A stretch of 41,480 nt of DNA. It comes from Balamuthia mandrillaris (lineage: Eukaryota; Discosea; Longamoebia; Balamuthiidae). This document shows, in pieces, positions 10,058 through 19,802 of this stretch. The notes under the pieces were generated by a model. It saw only the letters and a program-made list of their open reading frames with translations. It was not told the DNA's origin and did not search any database. Both the position numbers and the translations under genes were made by a program. Positions within the stretch are counted from its first letter, which is position 1, and each line of letters starts with the position of its first letter. Location: NCBI GenBank assembly GCA_031835245.1, contig JAVKOQ010000412.1:1-41480 (forward strand), given 5' to 3'.

Positions 10058-11094
10058 GGTTCGCGTCCGTGTGTGTGTTGCTCAACGTTCGCGCGCGTCC
10101 TTCCTCTTTTTCTCTCTCCTCGGTGACTCAGCTTGGAGGACAAACAAATTTAAAAAAAAAAACAAAACAAACGCACAAGGTTCCTGCCTGTCTTTAAAAC
10201 ACGAATGGGTCTTTGCAAGCCTGGGGTGCAGTGGGTCCTTCGAAAGCTCCTCGAAATAAAAAAAAAATGAAAAATGGGTTGGTTGTTGTTGTTTATTGCG
10301 AACGGCTGCTTTCTTCAGCAGCAGAAGGTGCACCATAGAAATAATGCGCTCGCGTATTAATTAATTTATATCTTTCTTCGCTCACTTTTCGCCCAACACC
10401 TCCCACCCCGCTACGGCCGCTACGCCCCCATGGCCGAGTGCATGTCTACAAAAAAAAAACACCAAAAGAAAGCTCGGTGCCCTTCAGTGCGTGGGATTGA
10501 GAGTTCTTGGGGGGGAATGCATTCAAAAGTGTAGAGAGGAGTCCCAACAGGAAGGAGACAGATCTATCTCTCTCTCTCTGCTCGTCGTTGACGGGTGGTG
10601 AAGTATGCTTTGGTTTTATTCTCTTCTGTATTCAAAATGCAGAAACGAAACTTCCGGGCGCGTAGATAGGAGAGCGCAGCAGTTCACCACCAGCACTAGC
10701 AGGGGTATGATGGGTGGGATGAAGGGGCCGGGAAGAGGGAGAGAGGGGGAGAAAACAAAAAAAAAACCAAGATGAAAAAAGAGGACAACGTCACTGCAGG
10801 TAGTTGAAAGAGAGAAGAAGCCAAGGCAGAAGATCTGAGATATCTGGGAGGAGAAAAAAAAAAGGTCAAGATAAGGGCTTAATGAATGATGGCAAGGGGC
10901 CAATCAGGTGAAGCCAATTCGCCTCAGCGGCAGAGAGAAAACGGCAAAAGCAAGCATTTTAGTTAAAACAAGTTGGCGTTACTACTTACTTCAACCATCC
11001 CTTGTAAATAGGTCAAAGAGAAAGAGAAGGAGTACTTACTTGCACAACAAAATCAACCAAAAATCAACACAGCTTTTTGGAGCAAAAAGACCGA
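10058..11094. other. Divergent intergenic region with a possible small minus-strand transcript
   Basis: About 1 kb lies between the WWE/UBA gene (-) and the beta-propeller gene (+). It has A and T homopolymer runs and a CT tract near 10570. On the minus strand, 10900-10616 reads an open frame with a hydrophobic stretch (FIPPIIPLLVLVVNCCALL) ending at a TAA inside an AATAAA signal, but no ATG opens it. It may be the last exon of a small gene; it is not called as coding. Confidence 0.35.
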
Positions 11095-12373
11095 ATGGAG
11101 CCACAAACCACTTCCTTGAAGGACCCCGGTGCGGAGTACGCCAACCGGCCCTCCCCTTTGAAGCATCACATGGAGCACCCCACGGCGCTGGCAGCCGACT
11201 GCCGCTATTTTGGCAACTGCGCTCCACGTGACGGCATCGACATTTGTAAGAGGCCGCAGGACCTGGCCAAGAAGAACGTGCTGATCGGGCAGGGTCCCAG
11301 CCTGGTATGTTCCCTTGAGCCTCTTCTCCTGCAACACTAACGCAGAGCGCCCGGAACAGGCAGGCGTGCACAACGCGCACTACTCGGGTGGTTTCACCAA
11401 CGCAGACCGCAACGAGTTGGTAGTGGCCTCCTACTTTGGAGGCAGTTCCGAGAAGCAGGGCGCAGTGGTATCAATCGACCTTCGCTCTGGTGATCGTCGC
11501 GTGGTCTCAGGAGCCTTCCTTAATGCCGCTGGCGCTATCGAGCATGTTGGAGACGGCCCGCTGTTCCACCATGTGGTGGACGTGCGTGCAGGACCGGACG
11601 GCCAGTACTACGCCTTTTCAGAGCCCAAGGAGCCGTCCTCGCACGAGATCATTCGAGTTGATCCCGAGACAGGCAACAGAGCGCTGGTGTGGAAATCACG
11701 CGATCCACGCTTCGCGCAGCTGCTAGCCAGCGACGGGAAGACGGTGGTGCAAACACATGGCACAGGCTTCGCTGTGGATGAGAGCGATGGCAGCTTCCTG
11801 CTCGGGATCACCAACCCCCAAACTGGAACAGGGATCATACGCGTGTCCCCGCAGGGCGATGCGTGCGTGCCAGTGTCAGTAACCTCGCGTGACACAGCGC
11901 TGGCTCGTGGTAACGGCGAGGCGCTGCGCGGCTTCGTCCAGGGGTACACCCTCCACAAGGGTTGCATCTACGCCTTTACCACACAGCCCAAGCACTTTCT
12001 GGAGATAGACCCTGTCACCGGAGATCGGAGCGTGCTGGTGGTGGGGAAGGCTGCTGGTGCCATCGGCGAGCGCTGGGCAGTTTGGGATGACACTCACGCC
12101 GTGTGGTGGACCGCTGGTCTCCAAAACAGCGTCACGCTGGTCGCCTTCGACCCTGCCACCAAGAAAACGCTCCACGCCAGCAAAGACGGCGGCAGCAAAG
12201 ACTTTCCGTGGTTTCCCCTCGGCGGTAGCGGCCCCTTCCGGATCAACTCCCTCAACTACGGTGGCATCTGGATGCACCCCACAGAGCCCGACCGCATACT
12301 CTTGGCCCACGACTCTGTCTCCATCGTCGAATTCGAGATCTCCACCGGCAACTCCATCATTCGCTCTTTGTAA
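11095..12373 (+). CDS. Putative beta-propeller protein
   Basis: Exon 1 (11095-11304) starts MEPQTTSLKDPGAEYANRPS. A short 43-base intron (GTATGT...CACTAAC...GAG) joins it to exon 2 (11348-12373), giving 411 residues. Repeated strand-turn patterns of the kind GAVVSIDLRSGDRRVV, HEIIRVDPETGNRALV, TGIIRVSPQGD, HFLEIDPVTGDRSVLV and VTLVAFDPATKKTLHA suggest six or seven propeller blades, each with an [IF]DP-x-TG turn. Such propellers act as lactonase-type enzymes or binding scaffolds; no catalytic set is obvious, so no function is assigned. No signal peptide or membrane segment is seen. The gene is clearly more GC-rich than its neighbours. The acceptor could be mis-set by a few bases, but only the GAG|CGC junction keeps the frame. 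Confidence 0.7.
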
Positions 12374-12707
12374 ACACCACACCCCTGCGGTCACGAAGCC
12401 ACCGTCACCTTCATGACGACACGCTGATCGGTTCACGTCGTCCCGAAAACTAGATTCTCTCTTGTCTTCTCTCTTGTCTTCTCTCGCCCGAATTGAATTA
12501 GCATTTGACTGAAAAGAAATGGCAAGGGACAAAAGGGCAGCAAAAAAAGTCCTTGCGCTTCCCTGCGCTTTTAGCGGAGGAAAATTAATGTCGACAAGGA
12601 CCACTGCCAAACCACACCGTTGCGCGCTGATCATTTGCCTAAAAATGGACGAAAGTTAAAGGAACCCTCCTCAAATCCAACCAAACAATAAGATCAAAAA
12701 AAAAAAG
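12374..12707. other. Intergenic spacer between two plus-strand genes
   Basis: 334 bases hold the 3' flank of the propeller gene and the presumed promoter of the CX9C gene. No further feature was seen. Confidence 0.5.
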
Positions 12708-13558
12708 ATGAGTCGAGTGGAGTACGCCAAAACAAACATCTTGAGCCATCCGCTGATCAAAACAGCGTTTCAGGCCGGCGTTGAGGGACACTACTCCCAT
12801 GTAACAGCGGAGGAGTGCAAGGACTCCATTCACGCCACCGATCGTTGCGTTGTGGAAAAAGGTGGGAGTTGATCCGTTTCCTCTCCATTTTCTCCTTTGC
12901 TTTCAGTCCCTTTCTTCCACTCTTTTTTTTTCCCCCTCTCTACCCGAGGTCGCTGTTTCGCTCTGTCTCAAGTGTTCCTTGTTTCAAATCTTCGATTTTC
13001 GAAGAATTACATTCGTGCCAACACGCTGCTGCTCCTATATAGCGCAAAACTTTCACTCTTCACTGTCTCTCATTCAATACTCTCGTTGTGCTTACGCTCG
13101 CTTCCTACCACCACTCCAACGTAGGTCCTGAAAACTGTGCCACGGAACAACGCCAAAGCCTAATGTGCACAGCCAAAGTCATGTGTCCCAACAGCCTGCT
13201 GGCCTACGAGCGCTGCCTGGAACGAAACAAAGGCGACGAGGAGGCCTGCGGCTACGAGATGGACGACATCAAAGAGGACGTATGGGAGAAGAGCGGGGAG
13301 CCGACGACCGAGTTCTTCCCCCTCACCCGCGACGAGAAGAAGATCTGGGAGGAGTGCTCCAACAAGGACGCTGACTGCGTCATCCGCAGAGCCTTTCCTG
13401 CAGAGGACGCCCGATTCGCCGCTTGCTTGGCCAAGAACCAGGGCGACATCCTGCACTGCCTGAAGGAAGGCAGAACGGTGGCTTACGCCTATGGTCATCT
13501 TTACGGCAAAGTTCTGCGAGAAAACGTCACAGAGCGGACCAACCTACAGGCCAAATGA
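12708..13558 (+). CDS. Multi-CX9C (CHCH-type) cysteine-motif protein
   Basis: Exon 1 (12708-12861) and exon 2 (13125-13558) join at codon phase 1 to give 195 residues, starting MSRVEYAKTNILSHPLIKTA. CX9C spacings occur in series: C-KDSIHATDR-C, C-ATEQRQSLM-C and C-PNSLLAYER-C. They are followed by CX10C spacings (C-LERNKGDEEA-C; C-LAKNQGDILH-C). Twin CX9C proteins are imported into the mitochondrial intermembrane space by the Mia40/CHCHD4 disulfide relay and include subunits or assembly factors of complexes I and IV. NDUFA8 has four such motifs, but I see no specific match to it. There is no N-terminal presequence, as usual for this class. The 263-base intron falls between the first two motifs and is pyrimidine-rich. 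A mitochondrial intermembrane-space role is inference from the cysteine spacing. Confidence 0.7.
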
Positions 13559-14199
13559 ACATCAACACCAACAACAACAAGAACAAAGAGGTGTTTTTTT
13601 TTGTTTTTTGCTTTTGTTTTGCTTTTTATCTGAGGAGCATGCATGCACAAAAGCTGACAACGCACAACAACCAACAAGCCTGCTGACCAGGGAAGGACAG
13701 CTACAGGTTTCATTTAAAAAAAAAAAGAAGAAACTGTTTTTCTCGTTTCACTGAGAAACAAGACACAGAAACTAAAAAAGATGTGTTCCACCATTTCTAA
13801 CTTTCAGAAGAACACAACACCCATTTTCTGTTATCCATATCAGCACTTGTTCCACCGCGAGCAGCGTTGCGGATGCATGTTTCTTCATCCCAGGGGCATC
13901 CGTTCTCTCTTACCCATTTCAGCACTTCTAAACGACCCATGGCCAGCAGCGTTCGCGCAGGTGTTCACGCCCCAGGGGATCCATTCTCTCTTGCCCATTT
14001 CAGCACTTCCACACGACCTTGACTTTCCGCCAATAGACTAGTCCTGCAGTCCCCAAGGGCATGTTGTTTTTCTTTTAAGCGTATCCGGTCTATTCAAGTT
14101 AAATACCCCCTTAACGACCATGCAAAACGCATGCTTATATGTTACTGTTGGTAAGAATTGTTCGACGGGAGAGGCTTTATTTTTGTTGCTTGCACGATG
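13559..14199. other. Convergent intergenic region with a short minisatellite
   Basis: 641 bases lie between converging genes. The first part is Asn/Lys-codon-like low complexity with a T-rich run. The middle carries the roughly 80-base tandem repeat listed separately. No gene was found. Confidence 0.5.
13841..14030. repeat. Tandem repeat of about 80 bases, about 2.4 copies
   Basis: The word CAGCACTT recurs at 13841, 13920 and 14001. Shared words between copies include GCAGCGTT, CCCAGGGG and TCTCTCTTRCCCATTT. The copies differ at many positions. Confidence 0.7.
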
Positions 14200-16583
14200 T
14201 TAGGAGGAAGAAGAAATCCAATCTTTGGGCAGAAGGCGAAGAGGAATGGCGCCCCGCAGCGCGTGATGACGGCCGGCAAAGAGGACCTCCACCACCAGCT
14301 CGTACGCAAAGTGCCCTTGGCACCACTTGTTCTGGTCGCTGTTGGGGATTGGGTAGATGATGTCTCCTTGCCAGCGTTTGTGCTTCCTCTTTCCTTGTTT
14401 CTTTTTTTTCTTCTTCTTCTTTTTTCCTTTCTTCTCTTTACTTGCTTTCTTTTTCTTTTCTTTCTCGCCTTCGTCTTCTTCTTCCACTTTCTCTTTTTTG
14501 TCGTGTTCTTCTTCGCTTTTCTTGGTTCGTTGTGCTTTTTTCTTTTCTTTTTCTTCTGGTGCTTCATTTTCGTCTTTGTCATTAGGAACAACTACGGTTT
14601 TCCATTGCTTTGGTTTTGCAAGGTCCAATCTTCTCTCGTCAACCACTATTCTCTCTGAGTCTGCCGAGGATGATGATGACACAATGCTGCTCCTTTGTTG
14701 TTGTCCTTTCTTGCTGGTGCCGCTGCTGCTTCTGCTTCGCTGCGTTCTTCGCTCTCCATCTTTCTCTTCTTCTTTTTCTTTATCTTTTAAAACCCCATCT
14801 TCCATTGGAATCGTTGGATGATCTTCACCTTGCTGTTGTGCTTTGAACTTGGGTTTGCCTTGAAGTCGGAGCACCAGACCCTCCACCGTTTTTCTAGTCT
14901 CATTCCGTACCTCCACTTTAAGAATGGCCCGAGAGTGAGTACAAGAAGAAGCACAAGAAAACAGGAGCGTGCACATGAACGTGAACGAAGCAGGAGCTGA
15001 GAGAGATTACCTTGAACGGTGATAAGGGAACCAGGACCATAAACAGCACTGCGGATGGATACAACGAGGTCGATGCCTTTTGGAGAGGAAGACGAAGAAC
15101 TGCGGAGCTCCTTTCTTAGCTTCAACACAACCAAGCCCTCCGGTGTGTTGGTAAGGCTCCTCCAAACGCCTGTTTTAGAGATGGTGCTGCCTTCCACCGT
15201 TCCTTTAGTCTCTCTTTTCTTCTTTTCTTTTTTGATGTTGTGTTTTCCACGTCTAGTCAGGGTGTGAGCCGAAAACAGACTCCTTGACATCCAGTTGTTG
15301 CTTTCTTCTTTTTCTTCTTCTCCATTCGTCTTGTCGTTCGTTTGTTCTCTGGCTTCTCCTTCTTTATGTTCATCTTCGGCTCGTTCTTGTTGTTCGTCAA
15401 CTATGTCTTCTCCTTTGCTGCCTTTTCTTGCTGGGAAGATTGAAGTTCGAAGAACGGGACGGCCCAGGCCCAACGTGTTGTACCCCGAAGTGAGCTTTCG
15501 TTTCAACAACCGAGTCACCGTTTCTTCTTTCTTTTGTTCTTTCGTCTCTTCTTCTTGTTTTTCTTCTTTTGCTTTGCTGCGAAGAAGAATGATAGAAGGC
15601 TCACTCTTCAGCATATCGGAACCAGGAATATTGGTCGAGCGACGTCTCTCTCTTTTGTTGATTTCTGTCTCACTCTTAGCTTGTTTCTTAATGGCTGCCA
15701 TGGAGGAGGTGGACGCCGAAAAGGAAGTGCTCATTTGCCGAGAAGACAGAGCAGAAGCAGCGGAAAGGTCTGAAGAAGTGAAGAAGATGGCAGAACGAGA
15801 GCCTGAGAGAATAGCAGGTACGCCATCTTCCGACCTGGATTTCTCTCTCGTCTTCGAAGACACCCATTTCGGGTCTTCTTTCTTCTTGCTTTTGATGGCT
15901 TCGTTTTCTTTCTGCTTTGATTCTTCTGCTTCCGTCTTCTTCATTGTTTGTTCATTCTCGTCATCTTCTTTCTTCTTTAATGTTGCTGTTGTGGATAAGT
16001 CGTGCGAGGAGGTCGAAAGAAAGTTTGAAGTTGAGGTTGAAGAAGACGAAGAGGAGGAGGAAGAAGAAGAAGAAATGCTCTGAAAGTGGGCACGTGCTCC
16101 ACCGGTGGTCGCTCTAGCGCTCTTTGGCTGGGGAGGGGTTTGGTAGCAGTCCAAATTTTTAGAGCCTCCTTCAATGTCACGAGAAGAACGTGAAGCAGAA
16201 GAAGAAGAACAAGAGGGATCGCCGTGACGGACCTCAGAAAAGTCCAAACGACGCCATGAACGGCCGGTAATGGCCGTTCGCATGCGGTTGACGAGGAGGT
16301 CCACTTGCTCCTCGAACCGATCAAACTCTGTGTCCTCGGGCGGTATGCTCGCCAGTTGGACCACTCTTACCTCTCCCGCTTTGGTCGGTGTTTGATCTCT
16401 TCCCTCAGAAGACTTGTTCTCAGTATGTTGTTTTTCGTCGTCGTCGTCCTCATCTTCCTCCTCGCTAGAACTAGAAGAGGAGGACTCAAAATTGGAATCG
16501 TCGTCGTCGCTGGAGCCGTCAGACTCAAAGTTAGAGTCGTCATACTCGGAGGAGTCGGAATCCCAAGACTCGTCCTCGCTCAT
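14200..16583 (-). CDS. Arrestin-like domain protein with long disordered regions
   Basis: Exon 1 (16583-15011) and exon 2 (14915-14200) join in frame to 762 residues. The first 50 residues are an acidic Ser/Asp/Glu run (MSEDESWDSDSSEYDDSNFE). A small ordered patch (FDRFEEQVDLLVNRMRTAIT) precedes about 350 residues of Ser/Lys/Glu disorder. Beta strands typical of an arrestin fold then appear: IDLVVSIRSAVYGPGSLITV followed by EVRNETRKTVEGLVLRL, matching the y-x-PGe-x-i-x-v...N-t-x-k-x-v...L pattern. The closing strands FAYELVVEVLFAGRHHALRG and AIPLRLLP come only after an insert of about 150 residues rich in Lys and Glu with a nine-Lys run. The exon junction falls inside a beta strand and reads through only after splicing. 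Arrestin-domain proteins are trafficking adaptors for membrane receptors and transporters. Family membership is inferred from strand patterns alone. Confidence 0.65.
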
Positions 16584-17165
16584 TCTCCGCTTTCACCTGT
16601 TGTTTGGCTGCTTGTAACGCCTTCCTTTCCTTTACTCCTTTTTTTTTTTTGTGAATGTATTAACTGTCGACAGTAATGATCCTTGCTGATGTCATCAGTT
16701 TCGGGTTGTTTAGGGTTCGCAAATCACGGAGCAACATCATCCCTGCCTTGGCGCTTGTTCATCTATTGGAATCGCTTGCATTCAGTGCGTTTTACGCTGA
16801 TTAGAAGCAAGCAATGTTCCTCGTTAACAGGCATTTTTTTGTCCAATTAGGTCACTCACCGCGCCAACAACCAAATTTTTGTAGACAAATGACCCTCAAA
16901 CAGAATACGTATAGATCGATAACGGATCTTGTGAAAGTTTCTTTACAGGAGGAAGCATCTGCCTCTGTAAAGTAGGGAGGGGAGGGTGACCCTCTCTTCA
17001 TGTTATTCTTTCTCTTCCATCGTCTTCATAACTCTCTTTCATTCAATTCAGATTGTTTTTTTTAGAAACACACACAAAAAAAAACTAGAACTACCTTAAT
17101 TAACACAAACTAACAAAACAACAAAGAGGAACGCTTTTCTTCTTCCTCTTCTTCTTCTTCTTCTT
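16584..17165. other. Intergenic region between two minus-strand genes
   Basis: 582 bases contain the promoter of the arrestin-like gene and the 3' flank of the G-alpha gene. A purine run GGAGGGGAGGG lies near 16980. No coding frame or RNA gene was seen. Confidence 0.5.
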
Positions 17166-17421
17166 TTAAAATCCGGTCTGGTCGATTGCCTCTTTGACGA
17201 AGATGTCCTGCACAGCGTTGAACACAGTGATGATGTTTTGAGTGTCCGTTGCTGTTGTCTCGTGAACGTAGATATCTCTGCCTTTGGATTTGTTCTTATC
17301 GGTGTAGAGCTTCCTGAAAAACTTCAATGCGCGGTCCAGATCCTTTCCAGCGTTATATCCCTGTTGAAACCCAAAGTGGAAAAACAACACGAGTTAAAAA
17401 AGAATAACGGAGAGCCAGACC

Positions 17422-17462
<41 letters not shown>

Positions 17463-19114
17463 GATAAACAATAAATAGAGAGGGAGAGAGAAACGAACGT
17501 TAATATAGTCAGCAGGGTCCTTCTCGGCAAGCTTTTCCTCAAAGATATCCTTCTTGTTCAAGAAAAGAATGATGGGAGTTTCTTGGAACCACGCGTTGTT
17601 GATGGTGTCTTCGAACAGTTCGAGCGACTCTTGCATCCGGTTCACGCTCTCTTCCTCCTCCAAAACTTGATCGTATTCGCTCAATGCAGCCACATAGATG
17701 ATCGCCGTCACGTCCTCGAAGCAGTGAATCCATTTCCTTCGTTCGTTTCTTTGTCCTCCCACATCCACCAGTCTTTGTATGGAGGTTTTGGTAGGTTGTT
17801 TGTTGGTCAAAAAGCAGACCAAACAGTGGCAAAGCAGTAGCGAGTGGGAGAGAAAAAAAGAAAAGTCAAAAGGAAGAAAAAAAGAAATGAACCGACCTAA
17901 AATCAAGATCACCGTTTGAGAAGAAGATCTCCAAAACGCCGGTTGTCTTCTTCCTAGCCCTCAAAATGTCCTCCGTTGAAACAACGTAGTCCGACTTCAA
18001 GAATCGGTCCATGTCTGTGAAGAAGCTAAATGCAATCATGTCAACTGAAAGAGCTGGAAAGAGAGAGAGGGGGAAGAAGAAGACGACGAGGAAGAAGAAG
18101 ACGACAGGAAGAAGCACAAGAAGAAGAAGAAGAAGAAGAAGAAGAAGAAGAAGAAGAAGAAGAACAAGAAGAACAAGAAGAACAAGAAGAACAAGAACAA
18201 GAAGAAGAAGAAGAAGAAGAAGAAGAACAAGAAGAAGAAGCACATGAACAAGAACAAGAACAAGAACAAGAACAAGAACAAGAAGGGAACGAAGAAGATG
18301 ACAAAAAAAAAAGGGCAAATAGCTATGACCAAAGGTAATCCAAGAACAGAGGTAAGAGGAGAAACAAAGGGAAAGAAATAAGTACTAGTCGATATTGTCG
18401 CTGCAAGAAAACTCGTTGGAACGTTTGTAGGCAGTTTGAACGCCATCATCCTCCCACAGCCGCTTTATGCTGTCCAGACTGGCTTTGCTCAACTCAAAGT
18501 TTTCGTCATTCACGTCTATAAAACTTATCACGTCCGCCTCAGACTTTAACACGATACCACGTCGGGAAAGAAACAACAAAATGAGAAATAAACGAAAACG
18601 AAAGAGAAAGAGGGAGAGAGGGATGGCGAGAGCGAGAGAGAGGAAAAACGCACAGACAAAGAGGAATCGGCCAAAGAAATGGAGAGCTTCTTCATGCCGC
18701 CAAGGAGGGCCTGCATGTTGACGGCGATGTTGAGCTGACAGAGCCGTTTGTAGTCCTTCTTCTCTTCCTCCGCGAAACCGTTGAGGTAAATGATTTGCAT
18801 CTGTTTGGCGACCGTGCTTTTGCCGGAAGCGCCGGTGCCCAGCAGCAACAGCTTCACTTCTCTGGCATTCTCTGTGGTTCTTTGTTAGTTTTGGTTGTTT
18901 TTCAAAACAAATATTTAAAAGAGAAATAAAAGGATGAACAGCGAAGATGAGAGAGATGCCGAGAGGAGAAAGAGAAAAAGAAAGAAGAAAGCAAGGGGTG
19001 GTGGAAGCGGAACAGACTCTTTTTGTCCTTTTGTATATCTTGGTCGATCTTTTTGGAGTTTTGTGCCGCTACTTTTTGTTCGGGAGTAGTCGGTTGAGAA
19101 GCGCAGGCGCCCAT
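17166..19114 (-). CDS. Heterotrimeric G-protein alpha subunit
   Basis: Six exons (19114-19018, 18871-18654, 18543-18386, 18025-17897, 17772-17499, 17360-17166) join in frame to 356 residues, a normal G-alpha length. The N-terminus [10 protein letters not shown] has Gly2 for myristoylation and Cys4 for palmitoylation, so it should sit at the plasma membrane. The P-loop is GTGASGKST (residues 44-52). Switch I is [11 protein letters not shown], with the GTPase arginine at 182 and the Mg-binding Thr at 186. Switch II is [17 protein letters not shown] (Gln208), followed by LFLNKKD (273-276) and TTATDTQNI in place of TCATDT. The tail DQTGF would contact the receptor. Oddities: the P-loop has Ala47 where nearly all G-alpha have Glu, switch I has Lys183 where Val/Ala is usual, and no Cys is present for pertussis toxin ADP-ribosylation at position -4. 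It couples receptors to effectors by a GTP cycle. Confidence 0.95.
17424..17461. repeat. (GA)n microsatellite in the last G-alpha intron
   Basis: A pure GA run on the plus strand, CT on the coding strand, within intron 17498-17361. Confidence 0.9.
18115..18290. repeat. (GAA)n/(GAACAA)n tract in a G-alpha intron
   Basis: A purine-rich AAG/AAC triplet tract about 170 bases long fills most of the intron between exons 3 and 4 (18385-18026). It reads CTT/GTT on the coding strand. Confidence 0.9.
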
Positions 19115-19802
19115 TATTGTTTCTTCCCGTTAAGCCGAACAAAGCTTCCTATAATTATTTTATCTTTATTTTAGCCCAACAGCTCAAAGTTACCCTCGTA
19201 TCTTCTTCCTCCTGACCTGGCACTTTTTGTCAATAAAAGAGCGAGAGCAGCTGCTGTTTTTTTTTTTTTTTTCGCGGAGACTTGCACCGCCCGATACTGC
19301 TATTCCTCTTTCCCGCACACCGTTTTTATGAGTGAGGCGTAACCTAAAACACTTGTTCTTTTATGTTACATAAGGCACGCATATGGCCGTTACTCATTAC
19401 CGCGCTTCATTCATTTAGGAATTAGGACAACGAACGAGGATTTCCGCTTCCTTATGTTGTCCTGAAAAGAATTGGGGTAACCGGGTCTCCCATTCAGGAC
19501 GTTTCTTTCACATACCTCGAGTCTCAATTTTATTTCCTTTTTTGTTTGAAATTTGTGCTATGGAGAGCTACAGAATTGGTCCACAGAGAATAGTCGTTTA
19601 GAGGGAGACATAGTTCTTTAGCGTAAGGTTACCCCTTAATTCTCAGCAAAATAGTGTTAGAAAGAAAGAAGTTACCGAAGAAGAACAGAAGTACACGAAC
19701 AGGCAGTTTGTTAATCTCATCAATTGGAATCAAATCCAGGATCCAGGATTCGTTTTTTGGAGTTTAGAGTTTTCCCTCAACCAACGCAGGAAAAGTCAAA
19801 AA
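19115..19802. other. Divergent intergenic region between G-alpha and CUE/Smr genes
   Basis: 688 bases must hold both promoters. A T run lies at 19258-19272. No TATA box is convincing and no gene was found. Confidence 0.5.

Noticed and set aside
11876..12634. Minus-strand 252-codon frame opposite the beta-propeller gene
   Set aside because: It is a GC-driven shadow of the propeller coding frame, which shows repeated blade motifs on the plus strand.
15295..16083. Plus-strand 262-codon frame inside the arrestin-like gene
   Set aside because: It is the antisense of Ser/Glu/Lys codons, giving Ser/Phe/Leu runs without domain features.
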